Positions 50,101-60,221 of a stretch of 64,000 bases of DNA are shown here, in pieces (position 1 is the first letter of the stretch; every line of letters starts with the position of its first letter). Below the pieces are notes generated by a model. The model did no database searches, had not been told where the DNA came from, and saw only the letters and a program-made list of their open reading frames with translations. Origin of the DNA: Otis tarda (lineage: Eukaryota; Chordata; Aves; Otidiformes; Otididae); the NCBI GenBank assembly GCA_026413225.1, contig CM048552.1, forward strand, positions 197,934,053 to 197,998,052, read 5' to 3'. The position numbers and the translations under genes were made by a program.

Positions 50101-51161
50101 ATGCTGCCTCCCTCCATCTGAATGACTCTTCCTATGATAGCCTGGAAAACGAGGCAAACGATGAAGCTGACTCCTCTTCCAGCGACTGGATTAAGAGCCG
50201 AGATCAGGATAACAGGAGCAGGGAGTCTGTCTTCACTCTGAGCGATGGTGATTCAGAGCAGACGGAGGTGGATGAAATCCAAAGTAAAACCAAATCGAAA
50301 CAATTGACAATTTCTGTTGACGTACACCGTAAGTTTTCATCACAAGAAAACTCGGAGAACGAGTCTCTCTGCTCCAATGCACTGAGCTTCTCTTCAGCAG
50401 CTACCTCAGGCACTCTCAAAACCTTGAGGAGACACAGGCGCTCCTCAGAGCCAGCAATTGGCCTCCTCGCCACCAGCTTCACCCGCATTGGTGACGGTCG
50501 TGAGAAGGCAACACGTAAAGCCAGCTGTGATGTTGTCCTGTCTCACGAAGATGAAGACTATCTCTGTCAGCTTCGGTCACTGCAGATGGAGGGGCAAAAG
50601 CTTATCAATCAGAGCTTGATTATAGGCATTAACGTTGGTAAGAGTGACACCACCAATCAAAATGTTGAAAAGAAAGACTTGTCCCATTGCCTCCTTCCTC
50701 CAATGCCAGAGGGATTAAATATTTGCTCAGGATTTAGCTCGTCTAGCCTGTCTTCTCCTGGGACGTCTCCGTCTGTGTCGTCGATGAGCTCTCTGGACAG
50801 TGCTTTCTCTCAGTTTTCAGATCAATCTGTGTTTACCCCAACTGAAACCTCCTCCCCTTTCGATAGCACTTTTCACCCACTAAAGAAACACGAAGACACT
50901 GCCGCTGAAGCGGCTGATGACTATTTGGTTACACCCACCAAGGTGCCACCGTCTCCACAACCTACCGACCCTTTGGCTGAGGGGGGCTTGGTAGAGCCCA
51001 ATAGCAGGCCAGCGCCCCTGAAACCTACTGACAAAATCGATGGCTATTTGATTAAGCCTGACTTTCAGCCATTACCTCTGAAAGTCACAGGAAGAGACAG
51101 ACTTCATGATCCAAGATCAAAGAGGAGGTCCAGAAGAGCATTACAACAATCCATAGTTTGA
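50101..51161 (+). CDS. ARHGAP20: ARHGAP20 exon M: last coding exon, serine-rich C-terminal region
   Basis: The acceptor is gtccttgcag; the frame runs 352 codons from Asp510 completion to TGA at 51159. Recognisable ARHGAP20 segments are LNDSSYDSLENEANDEAD, a RRHRRSSEP motif at 50427-50453, EDEDYLCQLRSLQMEGQKLI, SSLSSPGTSPSVSSMSSLDS and SVFTPTETSSPFDSTF. After these the match to the human protein stops. The tail instead holds three Pro/Leu-rich repeats of about 20 residues (50916-51098), a basic run RSKRRSRR and the terminal residues QSIV. As I remember it, the human exon carries two RRxRRCSEP units and continues for several hundred more residues, so this last exon is shorter. The stop is followed closely by an AATAAA, which supports it as a real end. 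Confidence 0.95.
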
Positions 51162-51206
51162 AGAGACTGACCAAAGCTTTTTTTGCGGAGGAATCTTAAC
51201 ACTTAA

Positions 51207-51212
51207 AATAAA
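51207..51212 (+). promoter_or_regulatory. Proximal polyadenylation signal AATAAA
   Basis: A canonical hexamer lies 46 bp after the stop codon. A GT-rich stretch (tttggtgttaatgtgtgttc) starts about 18 bp further on, the layout of a functional cleavage site. Use would give a 3' UTR of under 80 nt. Confidence 0.6.
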
Positions 51213-52131
51213 CACCATAAAGAAAATGCCTTTGGTGTTAATGTGTGTTCATTTTAAGTTTAATATCCTGGTTGTTCAAATTTAATTAAGCAGTCCTCGG
51301 ATTCACAGGTTTTCTTTTTTTGGGAAACTGTCTGTGTAACTTTCCCACGTAAAGCTTTGCAAGAACTTTGAAAAAATAATAAAAATTGCTAAAAAGCAAG
51401 CAAACAGAAATCTCCCCAAAATCTGGAAGGGTCCCAGGTGGTAACTGAGAGAAGCGCCCTGTTGTCTGAGTCTGCCAGGGCAGCAGGGTGCCTGCTGGGC
51501 CTCTCCCCTTCACCACTCGTGTGTTGAGCCTTGCAGATGTGAGTCCCAGTCCTTTGTGGTTTTGATGTAGCGTGCAAAGTCAGCATAGATTCCATGACTG
51601 TGGTATTATACTGCTGTTCTGAAATGATAGGTATTACCTTCACTGTCCTCCAAGGAGTAAGTGTATTGTTTTCCGTATGTTTATAAGGTGTGTTCGATAG
51701 GTGTAGTTATTTCTTTCACGCTGCAAAAGAAAGAAAAAATAAGCTCAAAAATATGGAAAGAGAAACGCTGAAGCTTGTAACTAACACCTCGCAGCTCTGT
51801 GTGTTTCATTTATTGTGCTTCATTGGCTGTTCTGTTCGTGTTTAAGTTGTGAATAGTTTCTTAACATTGCTGTAAATGGCATTATGTATTATTGCAAGCA
51901 GAACACATGTAATTTTAATGTGCAGCATCTAAAACATCATATAATATATTAAAAGTAATGCATTATCTAAATGCTTTGAGTTTGTATAATATATCCTGAT
52001 AAATTTTGCTATTATATATGTTCTGAAAAAAATGTGTATTTTTGTACTTGCAAAAAAACTGCTGCTAATTTTACGAGTTCTGTTTTGTTGTTACAGCACT
52101 GGTATTGATGTGTATGCATTCAATGCTATAT

Positions 52132-52137
52132 ATTAAA
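52132..52137 (+). promoter_or_regulatory. Distal polyadenylation signal ATTAAA
   Basis: The commonest variant hexamer, followed by a T/GT-rich region at 52140-52195. It would give a 3' UTR of about 1 kb. This is inference from position and context. Confidence 0.45.
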
Positions 52138-52419
52138 TATTATTTGTTATGTCATAAATTCAGTTTATATTCTGTGTAATTTTTTTTTTATTTTACGTGT
52201 CAGTTCTGCAAGCTATTGCTGAAGCAAAAATGCCAGTGATGCCACTGCAAATCTTGTGTGAGGAAGGACTGCAGCATTTTTCCTCCTCTTTGGGTGGCAT
52301 GTTTCATACTGTATGTCATCATCTTGTTAACTTTTGTGAATTTTATAATAGTCACACAAGGTCCTACCCTTTTGCTCTCCATCTAGAAAGAGGAGGGTGT
52401 TTTCAGCTAATGGGATGAA

Positions 52420-52458
52420 GTTAATATGGAGGTGGGGATACAGTTAATATGGAGGTGC
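52420..52458. repeat. Imperfect 23-bp tandem duplication
   Basis: AGTTAATATGGAGGTG occurs at 52420-52435 and again at 52443-52458, with a short spacer. It lies just past the inferred end of the ARHGAP20 3' UTR. Confidence 0.8.
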
Positions 52459-53249
52459 AGAGAGATCTTTTCAGGTAATAGATATTCAGACTGGGAGCAA
52501 GGAAAGGAGAGGAGCAAGACACCGGATGAGAGCAAGATTAATTCTTTAGTGTTAGCAGGGCTATAGAGAAGGCAAGAAGGAATGGCAGGGCTCAACTAAA
52601 CGCATCTGGGCGTGTGTGCATGCATGCAGTGCTTCTGAAGTTGCGTTGATTCATTCATTAGCTTCCCATTTTCAAAAGCTCTCCTCCATTCCAGTTAATA
52701 CTGGCCAGTACTGGAATTTCAGACCCTATTCTGCCTAACTACATTCTGGTAAAGGTGCTTATGTTCCCAAGTCACTAGACATTTCTGAAAAATGTGAACA
52801 GTGTCTAGAGCACTAAGCCATTTCCAAGTATTATCAGCATAAAAGGTTTTTAGCTCTGCATCAGAGTGGACACTCTCCAGCAGATTTGGAGGGGCTGATG
52901 TTTGTTAACAAAGTTGGAAATACCATAACTTGAAAATACCGAATTGGAGGGTTATTGTTTTGGGCTCTAATCCTGCAAATGTTGTATCCGTAAGCAGAGC
53001 TGCATTTGTGAGACCCATGTAATGCAATAAACCATGCAGCACTTAGAACTCTACCAGCATGCACAATTGTGTGCAGGCTCAAAGACTTCACTGCGATTTG
53101 TTCATTCTCATATTTTTTTTATATTCAGCTATTTTAATAAAAATGATAATATGCAGAATCTGATCCGTAATAGTCACTTCCCAAAGGTAAAATCCTTTGT
53201 AAGTATTTTGAGGCCTGTCATCTGATAGCCCTGCAGACGCACCTCCTTT

Positions 53250-53270
53250 AAAACAAAACAAAACAAAAAG
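53250..53270. repeat. (AAAAC)n simple repeat
   Basis: Four AAAAC-like units in intergenic DNA. Confidence 0.7.
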
Positions 53271-56200
53271 AGCTATTTTGAAATAAAACAGCTATTCTGC
53301 ATTTCTTTTTGAAACAGTAAAAAGCATATTGCTGCGCTGCCAAGATTACATCAAGTAGCAAATGCTGATTCATTGCAACAATAATAAAGCTTTAGAAAAA
53401 CCTCTAGTCTCCCCAATATAAATGTTCTGTCCTACAAATGATATCTTCCAGCAAGTCGTTTATCACTGCTGGTCTGAGGTAAAAGTGTATCCAAGAGTGC
53501 TCCGATGTGAAACAAATCATGTGTCTGCTTTCGAGGTGTAGCTGATGCTTGGGTGCCTTCAGCTTTAAACATGCGGTGAACAGGCTGGATGTAGACCCCG
53601 TACCATTTAAAACACACTCCTGTCTCGCAAGACGTGCACCCCGCTGCTGCACGAGGCGTGTTCTGTGACAACCGCAAAAAAGAGTGCTAATGAGAAGATC
53701 CATTTGCAGCTCCTCGCTGAAGGAATTAAGTGCTGTTAAGATCCAGAATGAACTAGACTGAACCTTTTCAGGGTGTCAGACGTGACCGAAGGCTGCAGTA
53801 AGCAGCAGCTTTAGGTCTGCTGTTGGGAGCCAACATGCGGTGGAGGGTGGATGCTTTGGAGGAGGTGCCCGAGTTTTAGGGACAAATGGTAGGTGAGATG
53901 TTTCCAAAATGTTTTCTTCTTTCCTGGCGTAGCAAAATAATATAATAAAAAATGACCAACTAAGGGGAGAAATGATGACAATGGCTTCTTGTGCATTGCT
54001 GTCAAGTGCACAAAATGATGCAAACTGACAAATTATTTCTCTCGCATGGATTTTCTGTCCCACAAGGGTTCATGATCTCGTCGGTTCATGATGCTCATCA
54101 TCCTACCTCTGTTTCACAAACAGTAATCACCAGTCCTTTCAGGTGATTTCAGAAATTAACATAATATAAATTGAGAGCAATTTGTTCTCAACCTACATTC
54201 AAAGTTTTAACATTTTTTTTAGCCCTGGTAAAGAGTTTATGTGCCTGAAATATTATGGTTTGGGTTTTGGGTTGTTGGGTTTGTTTTTTTTTTTTTGTGG
54301 GCTTTTCCAGTTCTCTCCATCAGTCTCACAGATGCTATTGCTTTATCCCTGCCAGTTTTATCTCTCCAGCACAGCCCAATTCAGGAAGTGGGAAGACATG
54401 TCCCATCTATTTTCTGCTTAAACTAGTTTGTAGAGTTCAAGCAAAATAGATTATAGGTCCTAGGGCTGAAGCATGACCTTTAAACTGAAAGCGTCCCTCT
54501 CTCCATGCCTCCAGATCACCAGATTTCTGTTAACACCTGCTGGTCCAGCTCCTTTATTGTTCTCGGGACATAGGTGGCTCCAGGACCTGGTGGTTGACAT
54601 CTCATTTCCAGCTTCACTCCTGATCTGCTGTATGACATTCGGCACTTATTTGCCTCCTCCGTTCCATGTTTTGCCCCATTGGCCTTTTCTCATAATTCTG
54701 GTTTACTGAGAGAGGCTGGTGGTCACTGGTGTCCACACCAGCACAGGGTGGGGTGCTGTGTGTGTGGGACCTGGGCAATGGTACTGTTGGACGAGGAGCA
54801 GGGTGAAACCCGTTGACATACCTGAGTTTGGTATGACTGTGGTCACCTCTGTGTTAGATAGGGAACTTGCTAACCAAGTCACTTGGTAGCACGGAGCTGT
54901 TATTTAACTTTCTACCACATCCACCCATTTAACTGACCTTATTCAGTGATGCAAAGTCCAGGAGGGTGGTGGTGAGAAGTTACCTCTTGAAAAAAGAGAG
55001 AACTGCACATTCTGACTTTTTCATTTTCATCCATACATAACCAGACATGACAGAGATTGGGAGACTAGGAGGTGGCCAGTGTTTTTGGGAACCATGCACA
55101 CATGTGCACTCACACATAAGTGTACGTGGCAAAGCTACCCTGACCCAGGCACACAGACCTTCTTCACGTGCCTTGCAGGCTGACCTGTGCATCTATAGCA
55201 TTTCCAAGGCAACCTCAGTGAGCCGGACCTATCAACCTCATTTTCATCCATAAAAACACAGGAATGTGGGATAATTAATACTGGAAGTGTCCTCACAAGG
55301 TCTGTGGTCTAGCTGCCTGACACAGGCTTGCACGGCTGTGTAGCTCACGTCTGGAAGAAGGACAGCCATACTCCAGCCATTCACTGCTATTCATCATGGC
55401 TGGAGAAATTTAGCAAAAGGTAGCTGGCTCAGAGAATGAAATAAAATCTTTTGGAACAGATGATCATGATGACTCTTTAAAGAGCCCAGAAAACGTTTAA
55501 GAAAATAGCGAAAGCTGTAGTCTTGAACTCAATCTTCAGGTTATCCCAATAACCTTTTATATTAGGAGCAGAGACTATGATACATGTTTGCCCTCACTAT
55601 TTAACATCTCCTTGTATCTTGGATCCAAAATACTGAATACGTGTAAGGAGCCTCAGTGACACCACTGGACAATCTCGTGCACTCACAGCTTTTTGAGGAG
55701 TCATCTAGAGGAGGACCCCAGGCACCAGCCATGCTGGGGGGTTTTCCCTCGCCAGGGGCTGATGCAGGGAGAGGCTGGGTGAGCCACCATGTTAGACCTC
55801 ATCTTTGGCGTTTGTGCAAGGCCACTTCCCCTTGGAAGAGTCCTTCGCTCCTGCCAAGTGTAAGAGGCGGTGGAGCGTGCTGCCTGCCGGCTAAGCGGAG
55901 CCCTACATAAACACCAAGGGAAGCAAGCCAGCTCTCTCATTCACAGAAACGCTTGCCTGATTTCGCTGACTCTTAAGATTAGTTACCAGCGTCTCTGGGT
56001 TGAGGCCGCTGTCAAGCTAAACTAGTTGACCTACTAGTGTCCAAAGGGGAAGACTATTTGGTTAAAGGTGTTGAATATTTCTGTTAGGACATGGTTGCCA
56101 CACAGAGCCTGAAGGTTTTGGGCATCACTTGTGTTTTATAAATATGAATAATGCACTCTCTAATGATTTTTCCTTGATACTAGGTTTGCTCCACTCCTTA

Positions 56201-56439
56201 TTTTGCCTGGGTTTCATAGTGGCTTCACTGCAAATGTCAGCAGTTCCTTAAGGACAAGTTCTCCAGTAGCTGCTGCCAGTTGCATTAAGTTAAATATTTC
56301 AGAATTTAGCAACTCAGTGACCCTGTGTAGAGGAGGTGTTCTCAATACAGAAATTATTTCTCTGCAGTTGACTCTCTTGTCACATACTATTTCCGTCAAC
56401 CTGCTACAAAACTGCTCTCAGACGCAGCTGTAATTCTGA

Positions 56440-57370
56440 TGTGACCATTGAAGGCAAGGCTGTCCTCTTCCACCTCTGCCTTCTTCTCCTCCTGGGTGTG
56501 GAGAGTGTCTGCAGGGTTTCCTGCTGTGCCGGGGGCCAGGATGGGCAGGGGGTGGCAGGTGGTCTGCCAGCCAGGGAGGGAAGGGACAGGGCCACGCTGC
56601 CAGGGATTAGATGGCAAGGCCAAGTGCGGGATCCCAGGCACCCCACCTGCACCCGGGAAGCCCCAACCCTCTCCCTTGGACCATTGGAAGAGAGAGGTCA
56701 GCCCATGGTCCTTGGGTGAGCCCCACCAAACCATTAGTGGGGCCATCTCATCCCCAGAAGGCCCTGCAGACTGGCGGGGGTCAGGGCCTGCAGGGACGTG
56801 GGGGTCTTAGCGGGCTGCAGGGCAAAAGCATTTGGTGATGTTGTACAGCTTCTTATGAGGTGTTTTAAGGGGGCTATGGGAATGTGCAAGACTCATGGGA
56901 CGTTATGGGTAAGGATCAAAGGGAGGAAACAAAGTGGACTGGGGAGGAACCAGTGGGAGAAAACAGAGGCAAAAGGGGATAAAAGGAGCTGGTTCTGGGT
57001 GATACCTGGCTGGTTGATTCGCTCGTCTGACCAAACCATGCACCCAATCACAATAGCCAATCCTACAGTCTTACTAAATATTCTTATATAATAAGAAGGA
57101 TAATTATTTATTACTACAACTAATAATAATTACTCTTACATTCTTTCCATTGACTTTCTGTGCAGGGATACCCTTTGTTCTGAGCCCATGTGAGAGACTC
57201 CCAGCAACCTTCACGCAGGGGGCAGCAGCACAAGAGCCAAGTGCTGGCCCCTGGGGTGGGACCACAAACCTCAGAGGCTGGAGGGTGCTGGTGCCAGCAC
57301 CTGGGGAAACTGGGGCTGGAGGCCAGCCCTGGGGCCGGCTGAGTGGCTAATGCTGGCTACCGGAGAGACC
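56440..57370. other. GC-rich patch and possible degraded LTR-like segment
   Basis: 56440-56830 is GC-rich with low-complexity ORFs. 56830-57100 changes to a purine-rich stretch with a ggggataaaagg box at 56975-56986 and CCAAT-like strings near 57046-57062, which recalls the promoter part of an avian LTR. No ends or target duplications were found, so this stays tentative. Confidence 0.3.
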
Positions 57371-60098
57371 CATTTTCCATGTGTGGGTACATATTTCACT
57401 AGCGGACATCGATCCTGATCAGCCAGAGAGGAGCAGTATCTGCTGCCTGTGCTGTTCATGTGTGTGTGAGCGCTGTGTATGTGTGCAGCTACCTTAGGAA
57501 GTATTCAGCAAACAGCTTTGAACAAGAAGGTCTTTTTCAAATGTCAAGTGCCCAAGGGACATCTTGCACAAAAGATGTGGTGTAAAATGTATTGAAAGGA
57601 CTTGGGATGGGGGAGCAGAGAGATGATCCCCCCACATCCAGTTGGAGCCACCAAAGGGTCAGTCGCCATTTGCTACAGGGAGCAACTCATGTGGACCCCC
57701 AGCCTCACAGCAGGCAATAGCAGCTTTGTTAATGCAACCAGCCTACTTAGAAATGTTTTGCCTGAACAAACCGATTTTATCTGAAACACCACCGAAAGCA
57801 CCAAGATGACCCATTCCCCTAGCAGAGCTGGGGCGTTGACTTGGTGGGAGTGGTAGGAAGGAGACAGGGCTGCAGTCAGGTGCTTTATTGGCACATCTGC
57901 TTGGGAAAGGGATGTCTGACACCACCGTCCCGTGTCCACAAGCGCCTTTGACTTGAGGAACCTGAGGTGACCAAGAAAGTTCATGACCTAAGTCACCTTT
58001 TCAAGCAGGACTTGATCTCCATGGATCAGAGCAATGAGGACGGGTGGAAGATGCTCTTCTCTGCTCAAGTCCATCTGAATACTTTCATGGCATTGCTATC
58101 CCTCTACTAAATACCCAAATACTTGCAGAAATGTGCAGCATCTGAATGATGTACTTTTCATGCAGAGATAGCACAGAGAGTCTGGAGGATCAACTTCAGC
58201 AGAGTGCCTGGACTTGGGCTTAGCTTAAATGAATAAAGAGCCTCAGAGAAGTCCAATAAGATTGTTCATTTGCTGAAATTCCTTACCAGGCTGGAGCCCA
58301 TGTGCCTGTTTTCTAAATAAATTAGAAACCATACCAGATGTTCCCATATTGCTGGAAAAATTGCTCCCTATCAAATTTCTATTTATAATTTAAATTTCTA
58401 TTACAGAGATCTATCTATTATTTTATAAAGTAAAGACTTTGAAAATATTTTTTCATTGTGTAAGAACTAAGAAAAAGTATTCAGTACTTATGAGTCCTGT
58501 CTAGATGCAAAAAAAAAAACTTGAAGAATTTGTCCAATAAAATGTTTGGCAAAGCCAAAGTCTGAATTTTTCACATTTTTTCAGCTTGGGATATGAGTTT
58601 ACAGTATAGTTGTCTGAGGTGTGTAAATTCAACAGCACAGTAATTGGTTTACTACACAGAAACTCGAAGCTCCAACTTTGCCAATAATTTTTAGTGTGTA
58701 AATTCTTCACTTTTCTCACCTTCAAAAAGGCGATAAAAGCCACAACTCTGCAAATGGGTCTCTGTGCACAAAACCCCAGCCCTGCCTCCCGGTCAGGAGA
58801 CCCACACAACGTGGGTGCAGACCAAGTCCCTCTGTAAAATGGGTTGTTAGTCCAGACCCATCACTCCAAGGTATTTATAGGCTTAATACAGTCCCCATAT
58901 GAATTCACATAGCTTTCTGTTAGGAATGCATAGGCTCTCATCTCATAAAGGGATGGATGCTCTCAAATCTGATTTTCCTCCATGGCTGGTACAGAATCAG
59001 GCCCTGGAACCTATTTATTTTTAAATAAATGCATTTGATAGGTGTTTATTGCAATGGTAAGTATGGCAGTGCTGCAAGATGAGCGGGGTGTGTGCAGGGC
59101 CGAAAGATGCCCGTGGTCAGGGCATGGATTAGGGTATAAAAATGCTCTGTGTGCCCATGAGGTGAGAAGATGCTGAGGCCATGCAACAGGGCAGGGTGAT
59201 GGCAAGCTCTGGGGAAGTGGCTGCAGTGCCCCATGGAAGTACTGGAACAGCATGGGCACCACAGAGAAGAGGAGGAGGTGAGATCAGCTGCTGAGCTCCC
59301 AAACGCAGGGAATAGCACCTCTTTACTTTCCAGGTTTGGGTCCCTAGCTGGGATGTGAAATACCTCCCCAGGAGGGACAAGGAAAGGACAGCCCTCCAGA
59401 GCAGGACAGGGACACCTGAAGCACCTAAATTCAGCAGGCACAGGCTCCCTCCAAGGAGCTTCAAGGCCACTTTCTCCTCTCCATGCCTACAGAGGGAACG
59501 CAGGCAGTACCTATAGGAGGAATAATTCATTAATCTCCCCAAACCATGAATAAAGAATATGCTAATCCATAGGAGGGACTAAATCCCACCCTTGGAGGGA
59601 GAACCTGTCTCGTGGCATGTGGATCGTCTACCTTGTAGAAGACAGCGTCCATCACACCTGGAATCATCAGTTACTAGTGGTGTAAACCACCAGCTCCTGA
59701 TGCTTCTTGTATTTCCAGTGACATAGTGGCTCTGATATCACACTTGTCACCTTCACTGGAAGAGCTCACAGTCCTTTTGTTGTTACAAGCACCCTGCTGG
59801 TTTTGTTTCTGCCACTCTCTCATCCATTGATCTTCTACCCTGGGTGGCACTGGAATAACTCAGCTCCACATCGTGGCTGCGTGTGCCAGACCCAGCAGGT
59901 TGGGGTTCGTTTCCAGCAGGCAAGTCCATGGGGAGAAGCACAGTCATTTTACTGTGGATTTCTATCCACCTGCAAGTCAACATGAAAATGAAGGTACTTC
60001 ACATCCTACAGGGGTGTAAAGCAAAGGGACTTCAGGGATGAATCGCATTCAGGACTCTCATTCCCAGGATGGGGAAACACGCCTCTCACCATCATTCA
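57371..60098. other. Intergenic DNA; nothing recognised
   Basis: Includes a GC-richer stretch at 59040-59480 with overlapping minus-strand ORFs (up to 137 residues) of no recognised family. Confidence 0.5.
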
Positions 60099-60221
60099 AA
60101 AAGCCTGTAGATGTGGCACTTCAGGACATGGTTTAGTGGACATGGTGGTGTTAGGCTGATGGGTGGACTTGGTGATCTTGGAGGTCTTTTCCAACCTTAA
60201 AGGTTCTATAATTCTATGATG
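60099..60221 (+). mobile_element. CR1 LINE 3' tail, different subtype
   Basis: A 123-bp 3' end with GTGGCACTTCAGGACATGG and GACTTGGTGATCTTGGAGG, then TTCTATAATTCTATGAT. The 'gacatggtttagtgg' signature belongs to a different CR1 subtype from the other four copies. It is short and 5'-truncated, in intergenic DNA downstream of ARHGAP20. Confidence 0.85.

Larger units (their letters stand above)
17567..52160 (+). other. ARHGAP20: ARHGAP20 locus, 5'-partial gene span
   Basis: Thirteen consecutive coding exons join in phase to 862 residues plus a TGA stop. Residue numbers used in the exon entries count from the first complete codon at 17568. Domain order is PH (about 20-120), RA (about 125-235), RhoGAP (about 310-500) and a serine-rich tail. 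This order and the near-identical exon-junction spacing match ARHGAP20 as I remember the human protein (about 1,190 residues). From the literature on the family, RA-RhoGAP accelerates GTP hydrolysis on Rho and is stimulated by Rap1 binding to the RA domain, with a role in neurite outgrowth. The paralogue-like TAGAP has a similar GAP domain but lacks PH and RA, so it is excluded. The first roughly 75 residues of the human protein have no counterpart found in this window. Confidence 0.96.
51162..52160 (+). other. ARHGAP20: ARHGAP20 3' untranslated region (extent inferred)
   Basis: AT-rich sequence follows the stop with several polyadenylation signals: AATAAA at 51207-51212, AATAAA at 51378-51383, ATTAAA at 51948-51953 and ATTAAA at 52132-52137. 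The last is followed by a T-rich tract near 52180. No ORF of note occurs. The distal boundary is an estimate from the last signal; the base composition changes after about 52200. Confidence 0.6.
52161..56439. other. Intergenic DNA downstream of ARHGAP20
   Basis: No exon with convincing splice borders and protein match was seen on either strand. ORFs reach about 100 residues and look random. I checked for FDX1, the neighbour on this side in mammals, and saw none of its iron-sulphur cluster region. Confidence 0.6.

Noticed and set aside
53404..53703. 99-residue minus-strand ORF considered as an exon of a convergent neighbour such as FDX1
   Set aside because: It has no ferredoxin cysteine motif and no other recognised domain.
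59129..59542. 137-residue minus-strand ORF
   Set aside because: Overlaps other ORFs in a GC-rich patch, no recognised family, no exon borders.
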